Counted from the first letter of the stretch, positions 8,687 through 17,191 are shown. The stretch: 64,000 bases of DNA from Plebeiibacterium marinum (GCF_026013615.1 NZ_JAPDPI010000022.1:30110-94109); one strand, 5' to 3'. Notes: generated by a model not told the origin, from the letters alone. Program-made: numbers and translations.

Positions 8687-9580
8687 TTAAAGCTCACTCA
8701 CTTCAATGTCTGCCATTTCCAGAACCCTCAAAGCTCTTTGTACAACAGGGGCATCTACCATTTTGCCATCTACAGCAAATACTCCAATTCCTTCAGCCTT
8801 GTTGCGCTCAAAGGCTTTTACAATTTTGGCGGCCTTCCTAATCTCAAGATCTGTTGGCGTAAAAACTTCGTTTACAATCTCAATTTGCCGGGGATTGATA
8901 ATGGCTTTTCCTGTAAAACCAAGTTTTTTAATGTATTCTGCTTCCTCTCGTAGTCCTTCTTCATTTTCGGTATCTACATAAACAGTATCAAATACATCTA
9001 TTTTACAGGCCTTAGCAGCCATTACAATCTGCTTTCGGGCATAGTCAATTCCGATACCATCTGTGGATTTAACCAATTGCATATCTGCAGCTAAATCTTG
9101 TCCTCCAATAGAAATAGCGTCAATTCTATCCGAATATTGCGCAATTTCATATACGTTTTGAACCCCAAGGGCGGTTTCAATCATAACGTGTACCTTCATT
9201 TTATCATGAGGTAAGCCATGTTTGTCCTCTATTTCTTCTATTACCTTTATAATTCGGGTAATTTCCTCTACTGTTTCAACTTTAGGGAGTCGGAGTGCAT
9301 TGGGTTGGAGAGGAACTATTTGCTGTAAGTCCTCCAGGCCAAAAGGTGTGTCGATGTGGTTCACACGTACCGTGACTTCGCATCCCTCGTAAGAGATGTA
9401 TTGTAGCATATGTGAAACAAGGATTCGGGCAGAATCTTTTTGGTTTAAAGCAACGGCGTCCTCCAGGTCGAGTAAAATGCCATCAGCACCATATACACTT
9501 CCTTGTTGAAGCATGGCCGGGTTGTTGCCCGGGATGTAAAGCATGGTGCGCCTTTTAAAAGTTCGCTTCTTTTTTGTCAT
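8687..9580 (-). CDS. citE: Citrate lyase beta subunit (citryl-ACP lyase)
   Basis: 297 aa, HpcH/HpaI aldolase fold. Early residues RRTMLYIPGNNPAM (11-24) and LLDLEDAV (36-43, acidic metal site) are the CitE signature. HVMIETALGVQN and AISIGGQDLAADM follow at the positions expected for the catalytic glutamate and aspartate. The subunit cleaves citryl-ACP to oxaloacetate and acetyl-ACP with Mg2+. It begins 2 bp after the citD stop codon, a tightly coupled pair. The length and motifs match anaerobic citrate lyases, not the CitE-like malyl-CoA thioesterases. Confidence 0.95.
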   Translation of the reverse strand: MTKKKRTFKRRTMLYIPGNNPAMLQQGSVYGADGILLDLEDAVALNQKDSARILVSHMLQYISYEGCEVTVRVNHIDTPFGLEDLQQIVPLQPNALRLPKVETVEEITRIIKVIEEIEDKHGLPHDKMKVHVMIETALGVQNVYEIAQYSDRIDAISIGGQDLAADMQLVKSTDGIGIDYARKQIVMAAKACKIDVFDTVYVDTENEEGLREEAEYIKKLGFTGKAIINPRQIEIVNEVFTPTDLEIRKAAKIVKAFERNKAEGIGVFAVDGKMVDAPVVQRALRVLEMADIEVSEL

Positions 9581-9582
9581 AA

Positions 9583-9876
9583 CTATTTTGTTAGAGTGCC
9601 GGCCTGAACCTGAGCTGATCTTTTTAAAGCAGTTTCTAAACGGGCCGAAATTGTAGGTGGTAATGCCCCTTTGTCGTTTACGATGATGCGTATGTCATCA
9701 ATGTTGTAATGATCTAAATCGCGGTTGATTTGTTGTAATACATCGTCACCAAATTGTTGCATAACGATGGATTTTAGCTCAATTGTCCTGCCAGTGCCTT
9801 TGGCCACCGGTTCAACCATAATCAGGATGTCGCTAGACTCAAAACTACCGGCTTGAGCTTTAACTTTCAGTACCAT
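9583..9876 (-). CDS. citD: Citrate lyase gamma subunit (acyl carrier protein)
   Basis: 97 aa from the ATG at 9876, which gives the usual CitD length; a longer frame to 9906 would add 10 residues not typical of the family. The segment AGSFESSDILI places Ser14 where CitD carries the phosphoribosyl-dephospho-CoA arm. FGDDVLQQI and NDKGALPPTISARLETAL match the conserved middle and C-terminal parts. First gene of the citrate lyase operon, separated from korC upstream by a strong terminator (10131-10160). Confidence 0.93.
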   Translation of the reverse strand: MVLKVKAQAGSFESSDILIMVEPVAKGTGRTIELKSIVMQQFGDDVLQQINRDLDHYNIDDIRIIVNDKGALPPTISARLETALKRSAQVQAGTLTK

Positions 9877-10232
9877 TTTTATTAGATTGAATAAATTATT
9901 ATTCAAATTTTAAAGTTCTGCAAACATTTTCCTAACATTAAAAATGGTTGTATAACATGTTTGTTCTGAATGGGTGGTAATGTGCAGTAAATCAGATTGA
10001 AAGGAAAGGTTGATTTTTGTCAATGTTTCGTTTTAGAGGATAAATATTGAAAATAATTCAGTAGTGTTAGTATTTTTCAATACAATATCATTTGGAAGAA
10101 GGATTGATTAAAATGTGAAATAATAACATAAAAAAAGACGCACTTTAATAGTACGTCCTTTATATAAGATATTGCGTAAGCGAGCTGTAAACATTTGCTC
10201 ATCTCTTGCTTTGTAAGATTCATCCTTGAAGC
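9877..10232 (-). other. Intergenic region, probable citrate lyase promoter area
   Basis: 356 bp with no coding potential. It contains the kor operon terminator at 10131-10160. I found no exact TAnnTTTG element on the minus strand upstream of citD, so the promoter may need an activator. No clear operator dyad was seen. Confidence 0.4.
10131..10160 (-). terminator. Intrinsic terminator of the kor operon
   Basis: On the minus strand GGACGTACT, a short loop and AGTGCGTC form a stem followed by seven T. The arms on the plus strand are 10137-10144 and 10150-10157. It lies 73 bp after korC and separates it from citD. Confidence 0.8.
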
Positions 10233-10787
10233 CTATGCTTCTACCTCCATCTCATGAATAATCTCCATACCTCGGTTGATCGCCTTTTCATTCATAGGAA
10301 TTAAATGGTGGTGACGTTCAGGCAGGGACTTTTTTAAGCCCTTGATTACATTTTCTATTTTAACTACCGGTTTAACTTTTAAGTATCCACCCAAAACAAT
10401 CATATTAAATGTTTTAACCGAACGCATACGAGCTGCTTCTTCTGTTGCGTCGATACGATAAACGGTAATGTCTTTACGGGTAGGGTGATGGGTAATTCCA
10501 TTTCCATCGTAAATTAGTGTGCCGCCTGGTTTTACATGTGCTTCAAACTTATCCATAGATTGTTGATTAAGAATTATGGCAGTGTCATATTCATGTAAAA
10601 TAGGAGAGCTGATCTTGTCATCACTGATGATTACAGTAACATTGGCTGTACCCCCACGCATTTCAGGTCCGTATGAAGGCATCCAGGAAACTTCCATATC
10701 CTGCATTACACCAGAGTAGGCAAGAATTTTACCCATCGAAAGTACCCCTTGTCCACCAAAACCGGCTATAATTATTTCTTCTTTCAT
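10233..10787 (-). CDS. korC: 2-oxoacid:ferredoxin oxidoreductase, gamma subunit
   Basis: 184 aa. It begins with EEIIIAGFGGQGVLSMGK, the glycine-rich opening of the gamma subunit of pyruvate/2-oxoglutarate:ferredoxin oxidoreductases, and continues with PSYGPEMRGGTANVTV, also family-typical. Together with the alpha, beta and ferredoxin genes upstream it makes a four-subunit enzyme that oxidatively decarboxylates a 2-oxoacid to acyl-CoA and passes electrons to ferredoxin; the reaction can run in reverse. 2-Oxoglutarate is the most likely substrate, but branched-chain (VOR-type) oxoacids cannot be excluded from sequence. Last gene of the operon. Confidence 0.88.
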   Translation of the reverse strand: MKEEIIIAGFGGQGVLSMGKILAYSGVMQDMEVSWMPSYGPEMRGGTANVTVIISDDKISSPILHEYDTAIILNQQSMDKFEAHVKPGGTLIYDGNGITHHPTRKDITVYRIDATEEAARMRSVKTFNMIVLGGYLKVKPVVKIENVIKGLKKSLPERHHHLIPMNEKAINRGMEIIHEMEVEA

Positions 10788-10818
10788 TTTTCAAATAATT
10801 TAATTGGTTCTTATCGAA

Positions 10819-11583
10819 CTATTCATCTTTAAGGTCGCCCAGTGGATAATAAGAAAACATGTGTTCTTCCATCCATTTGTTAGCCTGAACGGGAGACATT
10901 TTCCATCCGGAATTACACGTGGAAACAACTTCAATTAATGATGTTCCTTTATTGGCTTGTTGGTTTTCAAAAGCTTTGCGAATTGCTTTTTTCGCTTTTC
11001 GGACGTTGGCAGCAGTATGTACAGCCTGTCGTGTTACGTAGCATGTTCCAGGAAGCTGGGCCAATAGTTCCGAAATCTTAATAGGTGCACCATCGTGACT
11101 CACATCTCTACCTGCAGGACAAGTTGAAGCTGGCATGCCGGGTAGTGTTGTGGGAGCCATCTGTCCGCCAGTCATACCATAAATACCATTATTTATAAAG
11201 ATCATAACAATATTTTCTCCGCGGTTACAGGCGTGTATGGTTTCTGCTGTTCCAATGGCTGCAAGGTCACCATCTCCCTGGTATGAGAATACGTTTTTTT
11301 CAGGCATTAATCTTTTAACAGCTGTAGCCAGGGCAGGGGCTCTGCCGTGAGCAGCTTCCTGCCAGTCAATATCAATGTAGTTATAGGCTAAAACAGAACA
11401 CCCAACCGGTGCAATTCCAATAGTAGTTTCCTGAATCCCCAGTTCGTCAATTACCTCTGCAATTAATTTATGAACAGTTCCATGGCTACATCCCGGACAA
11501 TAGTGCATGGTATTGTCCAGGAGAACATCTGTTTTTTTATAAATCAGATTTTCGGGTGATATGATTGTATTTGTATCTGACAT
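10819..11583 (-). CDS. korB: 2-oxoacid:ferredoxin oxidoreductase, beta subunit (TPP-binding)
   Basis: 254 aa. CPGCSHG (residues 29-35) near the N-terminus and the thiamine-diphosphate motif GDGDLAAIG followed by NNGIYGMTGGQ identify the beta subunit that binds TPP. GMTGGQMAPTT is the usual sequence of KorB/VorB proteins. The gene lies 3 bp after korA and 31 bp before korC on the same strand. Cytoplasmic, no signal peptide. Substrate uncertainty as for korC. Confidence 0.9.
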   Translation of the reverse strand: MSDTNTIISPENLIYKKTDVLLDNTMHYCPGCSHGTVHKLIAEVIDELGIQETTIGIAPVGCSVLAYNYIDIDWQEAAHGRAPALATAVKRLMPEKNVFSYQGDGDLAAIGTAETIHACNRGENIVMIFINNGIYGMTGGQMAPTTLPGMPASTCPAGRDVSHDGAPIKISELLAQLPGTCYVTRQAVHTAANVRKAKKAIRKAFENQQANKGTSLIEVVSTCNSGWKMSPVQANKWMEEHMFSYYPLGDLKDE

Positions 11584-11586
11584 GGC

Positions 11587-12669
11587 TTAACCTCCTATAA
11601 TTTTTTGTTCCAATGCTTCAATTACTTCTCCCGGCGAATGGATTATTCCCCCCAATCGGCCATAGTGTTGCACCGGAATCTTGCACTCTACGGCAAGCTT
11701 TATATCTTCTATCATTTGACCAGCACTCATCTCTACGGATAAGATTCCCTTTACCTGTGCAGCCAAATCTTTTAATTGCTTTTCGGGGAATGGGTATAAA
11801 GTGATAGGGCGAAGCATCCCCACTTTAATTCCTTTTTCACGGGCAATTTCAACAGACTTTTGGCAAATACGGGCACTAGAACCATATGCAACCAGTAAAT
11901 ATTCTGCATCATCACACATGATTTTTTCGTAGCGAACTTCATTTTCTTCGCAAGCTTTGTATTTTGCCTGTAACCTGTAATTGAAATCTTCCATCACATA
12001 AGGATCCAACTCTACAGAAGTAATGATCCTTCTTTCCTGCCCTTTCTTTTTACCGGTTGTTGCCCATGGGAAGTTCTCTTCAATATATTCAGGAGTCCAT
12101 CTTGGTTTAAATTCCTTAAGCTCAACTTTTTCCATCATCTGACCAATGATGCCATCAGATAATATCATGACCGGGTTTCTGTATTTAAAGGCTAGTTCAA
12201 AGGCATCCTCAACAAAATCGGCCATTTCCTGAACAGAAGCTGGCGCAAGGGTGATTAATTTGTAATCGCCATGTCCTCCGCCTTTTACTGCCTGAAAATA
12301 ATCCGATTGCGCAGGTTGGATGGTTCCCAATCCCGGGCCTCCTCTCACTACATTTACAACAACACAAGGAAGTTCGGAGCCTGCAAGATATGTTAATCCT
12401 TCCTGCATTAAACTAACTCCCGGACTCGAAGATGAAGTCATGACTCTTTTACCACAACCGGCACCTCCATATACCATATTTATTGAAGCTACTTCACTTT
12501 CTGCCTGAAGTACTACCATTCCTGTAGTATCCCAGGGCTTTTCGGCCATGAGGGTTTCCATAACTTCCGACTGTGGAGTAATAGGATAACCAAAATACCC
12601 ATCAACTCCATATCGGATTGCTGCATGGGCAATTGCCTCATTACCTTTCATTAATTTTAGTTCTTTCAT
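11587..12669 (-). CDS. korA: 2-oxoacid:ferredoxin oxidoreductase, alpha subunit
   Basis: 360 aa. MKGNEAIAHAAIRYGVDGYFGYPITPQSEV at the N-terminus, seen here as MKGNEAIAHAAI then GYPITPQSE, is the standard opening of KorA/VorB. QAESEVASINMVYGGAGCGKRVMTSSSSPG follows as QAESEVASIN and TSSSSPGVSLMQEGL. These regions bind the CoA/pyruvoyl side of the substrate in this family. C-terminal transketolase-like domain III follows (LLVAYGSSARI, GMLRPITLYPFP). The VorB-like features leave the choice between 2-oxoglutarate and 3-methyl-2-oxobutanoate open; adjacency to citrate lyase favours a TCA-type substrate. Confidence 0.9.
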   Translation of the reverse strand: MKELKLMKGNEAIAHAAIRYGVDGYFGYPITPQSEVMETLMAEKPWDTTGMVVLQAESEVASINMVYGGAGCGKRVMTSSSSPGVSLMQEGLTYLAGSELPCVVVNVVRGGPGLGTIQPAQSDYFQAVKGGGHGDYKLITLAPASVQEMADFVEDAFELAFKYRNPVMILSDGIIGQMMEKVELKEFKPRWTPEYIEENFPWATTGKKKGQERRIITSVELDPYVMEDFNYRLQAKYKACEENEVRYEKIMCDDAEYLLVAYGSSARICQKSVEIAREKGIKVGMLRPITLYPFPEKQLKDLAAQVKGILSVEMSAGQMIEDIKLAVECKIPVQHYGRLGGIIHSPGEVIEALEQKIIGG

Positions 12670-12733
12670 TTGTCTAAAATTTATTCTTTCAATTGCTATC
12701 TGTTATATAGCTTTTTTTAAGAAGATTGTTGAA

Positions 12734-12967
12734 CTAGGCCTTAACGGGCTTTGCTCTGTATACTGTAATACATGTGTCGGGACATATTACCCCGCAATTT
12801 GCACAGCCAATACAGGCATCCGGATTTCCCATATAAGCATAATGGTATCCTTTGCCATTAACATCGGCTGCTAAATTAATTACCTGAGTAGGACATGTTG
12901 ATACACAAACGCCACAACCTTTGCATTTTTCTGTATCAACAACAATCGCTCCTTTAGCTTTTGCCAT
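12734..12967 (-). CDS. korD: Ferredoxin-type delta subunit, 2 x [4Fe-4S]
   Basis: 77 aa from the ATG at 12967; a TTG two codons upstream is less likely. Two clusters are visible: CKGCGVCVSTCP and CIGCANCGVICP, eight cysteines in the spacing of a bacterial 2x[4Fe-4S] ferredoxin. It is the first gene of the kor operon and accepts the electrons released at the TPP site. The 64-bp gap to korA is the widest in the operon. Confidence 0.88.
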   Translation of the reverse strand: MAKAKGAIVVDTEKCKGCGVCVSTCPTQVINLAADVNGKGYHYAYMGNPDACIGCANCGVICPDTCITVYRAKPVKA

Positions 12968-13074
12968 AACCAATTCGTTTTTTTTAAATTTAGTCGCAAT
13001 TTATACAATAAAGCGGTTTTTATTTATGATGGGAATCATAACAAAAAGATGTTATATGTCAGCCCCACATAGTG

Positions 13075-13106
13075 TATTAAGCAATACAAATATTTATTGC
13101 TTAATA
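13075..13106. promoter_or_regulatory. Perfect 12-bp dyad upstream of the kor operon
   Basis: TATTAAGCAATA and TATTGCTTAATA are exact reverse complements separated by 8 bp. The dyad lies about 108 bp upstream of korD. Its spacer, read on the minus strand, is AATATTTG, one mismatch from the TAnnTTTG promoter element. No T-run follows on either side, so a regulator-binding site at the kor promoter is more likely than a terminator. Confidence 0.5.
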
Positions 13107-13152
13107 GCCGCATTTCATTAAAATAAACTACTGTTTTTACCCTGTATGGTAG

Positions 13153-14472
13153 TTAATGAAGACTTTCGTTGAAGAGTTTTAAACGTTCCTCTAAGATAGG
13201 GAATCGTTCTCTCACAGTATGAGACACACAAGCTCTCAAACCTTCTTTTTCACTACCGGTATTTTTAAGTGCAATACCACTGATTCCAAAATACAACAGT
13301 TTTTCCAGTAATTCTCCTCCGGTTAATCCCGGATAACTTATTGTAAAATAAAATCCATCGGCAATAGGGGTGTCAATATCTTTATCATAAACTATGGAGA
13401 AACCATATTTTATAAATATATCTTTCATTAACCTGGCCCTTATGCCATATTCTTTTACCTCTTCTACGAAATTGAAATCACCGTTGCAAGCTGCTCTGTA
13501 CATGGCTGCTATAGCGTATTGTGCCGAGTGACTTGCTCCAGCGGATAGCGAATATAGCAATCTTCCGACAATTACACGTCCAAAATTACCTTTTCCAAAC
13601 CTTATTTTTAATGATTCAAAATAAGAGTTGAATAATTTATTGGAGATACACATGGTCCCAAGTCGTTGACCGGCATACGAAAAGAACTTGGAACTGGATA
13701 TTAGCAGGGCATAATTATCGGTATAACGAGCAACGGTAGATTGGTAAGGTGGTTCAAAAGGAGTCGAAATGTCAATTCTGAAGTCCATACCAAAATAAGC
13801 AAGGTCTTCAATAACAATTGTGTCGTATTTGTTGGCAAGGTTCCCTATAATTTCAAGCTCGTCTTCGTGGAAGCAAATCCAGGTAGGATTGTTAGGATTT
13901 GAATATACTATAGCACAGATATTTCCTTTTGCCAAAAAGCTTTCCAATTTTTTTTCGAGCTTAGCTCCTCTGAAATTAAAAACATCAAAGGCTTCGTGCT
14001 TGATTCCCAAAACATCTAACTGTAACTTTTGTACCGGAAATCCCGGGTCGATAAATAATATGGTATCCTTTTTTTTGTTTATGTTGGATATGGCCAGAAA
14101 TAAGATGTAGCTGCCTTGCATGGAACCTACAGTAGGAATACAGCTTTCCGGGGATATGTCAATATCCATAAAGGCTTTAACAAAGCGACTGGCTTCCTCC
14201 TTAAAGGGTTTAACACCTTCGAGCATTGGGTATTTTGATGCTACCCCTTTTTTTAGAGCAGCAATTTCTCCCTGAACTCCAAATTTGTTAGGAGGCAGGC
14301 TGGGAACCCCCATTTCCATACGGATGAATTTTTCGCCGGAGCGTTCTTCTATTTCATTTACCACGGTAACAATGTCCCTGATGGTGGCATGCGCCAGGTC
14401 GCTTAGGTTTTTGTGTTCGAGCGTAGATTTTACTATCTCCTCGTCAATCAAAGTTATATGTTTTGTGTTCAT
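13153..14472 (-). CDS. PLP-dependent aminotransferase, class I/II
   Basis: 439 aa, fold type I. SNPNNPTW (191-198), an aspartate/tyrosine pair in EDLAYFG (222-228), and SSSKFFSYAGQRLG with the expected PLP Schiff-base Lys262 identify an aspartate-aminotransferase-like enzyme. The ~45-residue N-terminal extension and YFTISYPG segment are of the kind seen in uncharacterised Bacteroidota aminotransferases. The amino donor cannot be read from sequence. It is a separate unit: 180 bp from korD and 243 bp from the flavodoxin, although all lie on the minus strand. Confidence 0.85.
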   Translation of the reverse strand: MNTKHITLIDEEIVKSTLEHKNLSDLAHATIRDIVTVVNEIEERSGEKFIRMEMGVPSLPPNKFGVQGEIAALKKGVASKYPMLEGVKPFKEEASRFVKAFMDIDISPESCIPTVGSMQGSYILFLAISNINKKKDTILFIDPGFPVQKLQLDVLGIKHEAFDVFNFRGAKLEKKLESFLAKGNICAIVYSNPNNPTWICFHEDELEIIGNLANKYDTIVIEDLAYFGMDFRIDISTPFEPPYQSTVARYTDNYALLISSSKFFSYAGQRLGTMCISNKLFNSYFESLKIRFGKGNFGRVIVGRLLYSLSAGASHSAQYAIAAMYRAACNGDFNFVEEVKEYGIRARLMKDIFIKYGFSIVYDKDIDTPIADGFYFTISYPGLTGGELLEKLLYFGISGIALKNTGSEKEGLRACVSHTVRERFPILEERLKLFNESLH

Positions 14473-14607
14473 CGTTTTTGTTGATTTTAAGGGTAAAATT
14501 CATTTTGGTAATAATTGATGAACAGAAGAGGCAGCGCTTAAACCTGTGTTAGTACTATAAAAAAAACAGGTTATTAGGAGTAGGCTGCCAGTGGCAATAA
14601 TCAAAAG

Positions 14608-14707
14608 TTCTCGCTAAGTACACAAAGTTTGTTGCCGAGTGCCCAATGCAGGTGGTGGGATAAACTGATGTGTGCTCTCGTTTTATACTAAGCGTTCTTA
14701 GCGAGAA
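14608..14707. repeat. 100-bp intergenic element with perfect 11-bp terminal inverted repeats
   Basis: TTCTCGCTAAG (14608-14618) and CTTAGCGAGAA (14697-14707) are exact reverse complements that bound about 78 bp. Similar 'TTCTCGC...GCGAGAA' ends are common in Bacteroidota intergenic repeats. It sits directly downstream of the flavodoxin gene (minus strand), so its transcript could fold at the 3' end of that mRNA. Confidence 0.55.
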
Positions 14708-14715
14708 ACAAACAT

Positions 14716-15240
14716 TTAAAAGTTATAGTTTTCAATAAGTTCGGATAACCAGGCTGTTAGCCTTTCTTCGGTTTTTTCGCTTTCGTTATCCTCATCTAAA
14801 GGTAATCCGGCAAATTTGCCGTCAACAATAGCTTCCGATTCGTTAAAGTTGTATCCATCTTTGTTACAAAAACCAACAATATTGGCTTTTAAAGGATTTA
14901 GTTTTTCATAAAGCCAGCCAATAGCGTCAACAAAATGTTCCGGATAATTAATCTGATCTCCCAAACCATAAATCGCAACTGTTTTATTCTCCCATTTCAC
15001 CTCTTTTAAATGAGTTTGAAAAACATCCCAGTCGGTATCAGTGTGTTCCGAATCCCAGTTGGTGGTTCCAATAGTTGAAATGCCTAGTATTACTTTGTCG
15101 TACTTGTCAATTATAGATGCATCACAGTCCTTTACTAAATGCAGGTCGGCTTTTATAGTACCTAGTTTTTCAACAATAAGGTTTGCAATTTTACCAACAC
15201 TTCCTTTTTCAGGGCCGAAGAATATCCCAATTTTTCCCAT
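14716..15240 (-). CDS. fld: Flavodoxin
   Basis: 174 aa from the ATG at 15240, the usual size; a longer frame to 15282 adds 14 residues before the conserved start and is rejected. The N-terminus MGKIGIFFGPEKGSVGKIA carries the flavodoxin phosphate-binding loop in variant form (GPEKGSVG where T/SGNT is usual). LGISTIGTTNWDSEHTD and VAIYGLGDQINYPEHF match the two FMN-contact loops of long-chain flavodoxins. It could replace ferredoxin as partner of the kor or PFOR enzymes when iron is short. The tryptophan and tyrosine FMN-stacking positions are plausible but were not modelled. Confidence 0.85.
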   Translation of the reverse strand: MGKIGIFFGPEKGSVGKIANLIVEKLGTIKADLHLVKDCDASIIDKYDKVILGISTIGTTNWDSEHTDTDWDVFQTHLKEVKWENKTVAIYGLGDQINYPEHFVDAIGWLYEKLNPLKANIVGFCNKDGYNFNESEAIVDGKFAGLPLDEDNESEKTEERLTAWLSELIENYNF

Positions 15241-15453
15241 AATATTTTTAAATTTTAGTTGTTTCCTTATTTCAAATTTCATGTAATTATATCACTTAAA
15301 CAATAACATTTCTCAGGTAAAAGTTCTTGCTTTTATTAAATATAAAACATAGGATTCTTATAATGTGGCTTTCGTGAGGAATGAGTTTAAACTTAAAATC
15401 AAAATTGTTTCTCTGGTTTTAAACTGATGAATAGTATGAATAACATTAATTTG

Positions 15454-15479
15454 AGGATAAGATACTTTTGTACTATCCT
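15454..15479 (+). promoter_or_regulatory. Putative -7 element of kdgK inside an imperfect dyad
   Basis: TACTTTTG (15463-15470) matches the Bacteroidota -7 consensus TAnnTTTG exactly. It is flanked by AGGATA (15454-15459) and TATCCT (15474-15479), which are reverse complements. No good -33 element lies at the expected spacing. The start codon is about 62 bp after the predicted transcription start. A regulator may bind the dyad. Confidence 0.4.
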
Positions 15480-15540
15480 ATAAATCCATATTTTTGCATA
15501 AATATTTATTTCATAGACAAAATCAAAAAACAAAAATCAA

Positions 15541-16641
15541 ATGGCAACATTGAATATTAAGCCTGCGTCTGAGTGTGCATACGATTGTATTTCTCTTGGA
15601 GAAGTGATGTTAAGGTTAGATCCGGGTGAGGGTCGTATCCGAACTGCACGTCAGTTTCGCGCCTGGGAAGGTGGCGGAGAATATAATGTTTCTCGTGGAT
15701 TGAGAAGGTGTTTCGGGAAAAGAACTGCTATTATTACCGCTCTTGCAGATAATGAGGTAGGTGCCCTTGTTGAAGATTTTATGCTTCAGGGAGGTTTGGA
15801 TACCCAGTTTGTTAAATGGGTAGATTATGATGGTTGTGGCCGTACTGTTCGTAACGGGTTAAACTTTACAGAAAGAGGTTATGGTATCCGTGGTGCAAAA
15901 GGTGTTTCTGACCGGGGAAATACGGCTGCGTCTCAGCTTAAACCGGGTGATATTGATTGGGAACATATATTCGGAACGTTAGGTGTGCGCTGGATGCATA
16001 CCGGTGGTATTTTTGCTGCTCTTTCAGTAACTGCTGCTGAAACGGTGATTGAAGCGGTAAAAGTGGCTAAAAAATATGGTACTATCGTTTCTTACGACTT
16101 AAACTACCGTCCTTCGTTATGGAAGGCTATTGGCGGAGAGGCTAAGGCTCAGGAAGTAAACCGTGAAATTGCAAAATATGTTGATGTAATGATTGGTAAC
16201 GAAGAGGATTTTACAGCTTGTTTAGGTCTTGAAATTGAAGGTAACGATGAAAACCTTAAAGAATTGGATCTTGAAGGATACAAAGGTATGATCAAGTCAG
16301 CCGTTAATGAATTTCCTAACTTCAAGGTGATTGCAACTACTTTGCGTACCGTGAAATCAGCAACAGTAAATTCATGGGGTGCTATTTGTTATGCTGACGG
16401 AGAAATTCACGAAGCAGAACACAGAGAAGATCTTGAGATTATGGATAGAGTTGGAGGTGGAGATAGCTTCGCTTCTGGTTTAATTTATGGTTTCCTTGAG
16501 TATAACGATGGAGCTAAGGCTGTTGAGTACGGTGCTGCACACGGTGCATTGGCAATGACTACACCTGGTGATACAACAATGGCTACTTTAGCTGAGGTTG
16601 AAAAAATCATGGGTGGCGGAAGCGCTCGTGTTGATAGATAA
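15541..16641 (+). CDS. kdgK: 2-dehydro-3-deoxygluconokinase (PfkB family)
   Basis: 366 aa. PfkB/ribokinase fold: WEGGGEYNVSRGL near residues 42-54 (substrate loop), SYDLNYRPSLW near 184-194 (typical of KDG kinases), and GGGDSFASG with the catalytic base Asp308. It phosphorylates 2-keto-3-deoxygluconate to KDPG, the last step before the aldolase in hexuronate breakdown. The upstream pathway genes uxaA and uxaB lie in this window, 8 kb away on the opposite strand, with the LacI regulator. Single-gene unit, ended by a strong terminator at 16665-16700. Confidence 0.85.
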   Translation: MATLNIKPASECAYDCISLGEVMLRLDPGEGRIRTARQFRAWEGGGEYNVSRGLRRCFGKRTAIITALADNEVGALVEDFMLQGGLDTQFVKWVDYDGCGRTVRNGLNFTERGYGIRGAKGVSDRGNTAASQLKPGDIDWEHIFGTLGVRWMHTGGIFAALSVTAAETVIEAVKVAKKYGTIVSYDLNYRPSLWKAIGGEAKAQEVNREIAKYVDVMIGNEEDFTACLGLEIEGNDENLKELDLEGYKGMIKSAVNEFPNFKVIATTLRTVKSATVNSWGAICYADGEIHEAEHREDLEIMDRVGGGDSFASGLIYGFLEYNDGAKAVEYGAAHGALAMTTPGDTTMATLAEVEKIMGGGSARVDR

Positions 16642-16664
16642 TTATTGATCAAATAATATTTTAT

Positions 16665-16700
16665 AATCCTGTTAACTGTATAGTTGACAGGATTTTTTTT
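16665..16700 (+). terminator. Intrinsic terminator of kdgK
   Basis: A 13-bp stem, AATCCTGTTAACT against AGTTGACAGGATT with one mismatch and a 4-nt loop, runs into eight T. It lies 24 bp after the kdgK stop codon. Confidence 0.9.
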
Positions 16701-16777
16701 AGCAAAAGCATTTGTGTAGTGTAAAAAACAGGAAGTTTTTCTTTAAACAATTTCTTCATTTTTATGTTTGAACACTA

Positions 16778-16785
16778 TACTTTTG
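16778..16785 (+). promoter_or_regulatory. Exact -7 element very close to the next start codon
   Basis: TACTTTTG fits TAnnTTTG. The ATG at 16793 is only 7 bp further, so transcription from this element would give a leaderless or nearly leaderless mRNA. The -33 region is weak (no TTTG at the right spacing), which suggests that an activator is needed or that the element is chance. Confidence 0.35.
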
Positions 16786-16792
16786 CAAAGCA

Positions 16793-17146
16793 ATGAATAA
16801 AAAGCAAGTCATATCTTTATTAACAGGTCTGGTTTTAATATATACATTTATTTTCCAGGCAATGCACGTAGTGGTTCATCATGCCAAAAGTGTAGATACG
16901 GTTGCTCATCATTGTTGTTCAAGTAAGAGTTGCGTTAATAACAGTCATGCATTTGTTCTAAAAGAAACAAATTCAAAAAGATGTCCTATATGCGACTTTG
17001 AGTTTGCTTCGTATAATATATCCCATAAAATAAGAGTTGAAAAACCACAATTGGTAAATCATAAGCTTTTATTAATCCGGGATACAGAATCTTCAAAACA
17101 AGACATCCCTTTAACAACCCAACTTAGGGCACCTCCGGTTATATAG
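16793..17146 (+). CDS. Small His/Cys-rich exported protein
   Basis: 117 aa. An N-terminal hydrophobic segment (about 8-25) acts as signal peptide or anchor. The following region is rich in metal ligands: HVVVHHAK, HHCCSSKSC and a CPIC pair. The C-terminus RAPPVI resembles small proteins that precede metal-related TonB receptors in Bacteroidota. I do not recognise a named domain with certainty. It starts an apparent three-gene unit with the TonB receptor (46 bp later) and a His-rich lipoprotein. Binding of zinc, copper or another thiophilic metal is inferred from composition only. Confidence 0.7.
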   Translation: MNKKQVISLLTGLVLIYTFIFQAMHVVVHHAKSVDTVAHHCCSSKSCVNNSHAFVLKETNSKRCPICDFEFASYNISHKIRVEKPQLVNHKLLLIRDTESSKQDIPLTTQLRAPPVI

Positions 17147-17191
17147 TTATTATCAAATAAAATAGCTTTATAAAACTGCAAAGGGAAATTT

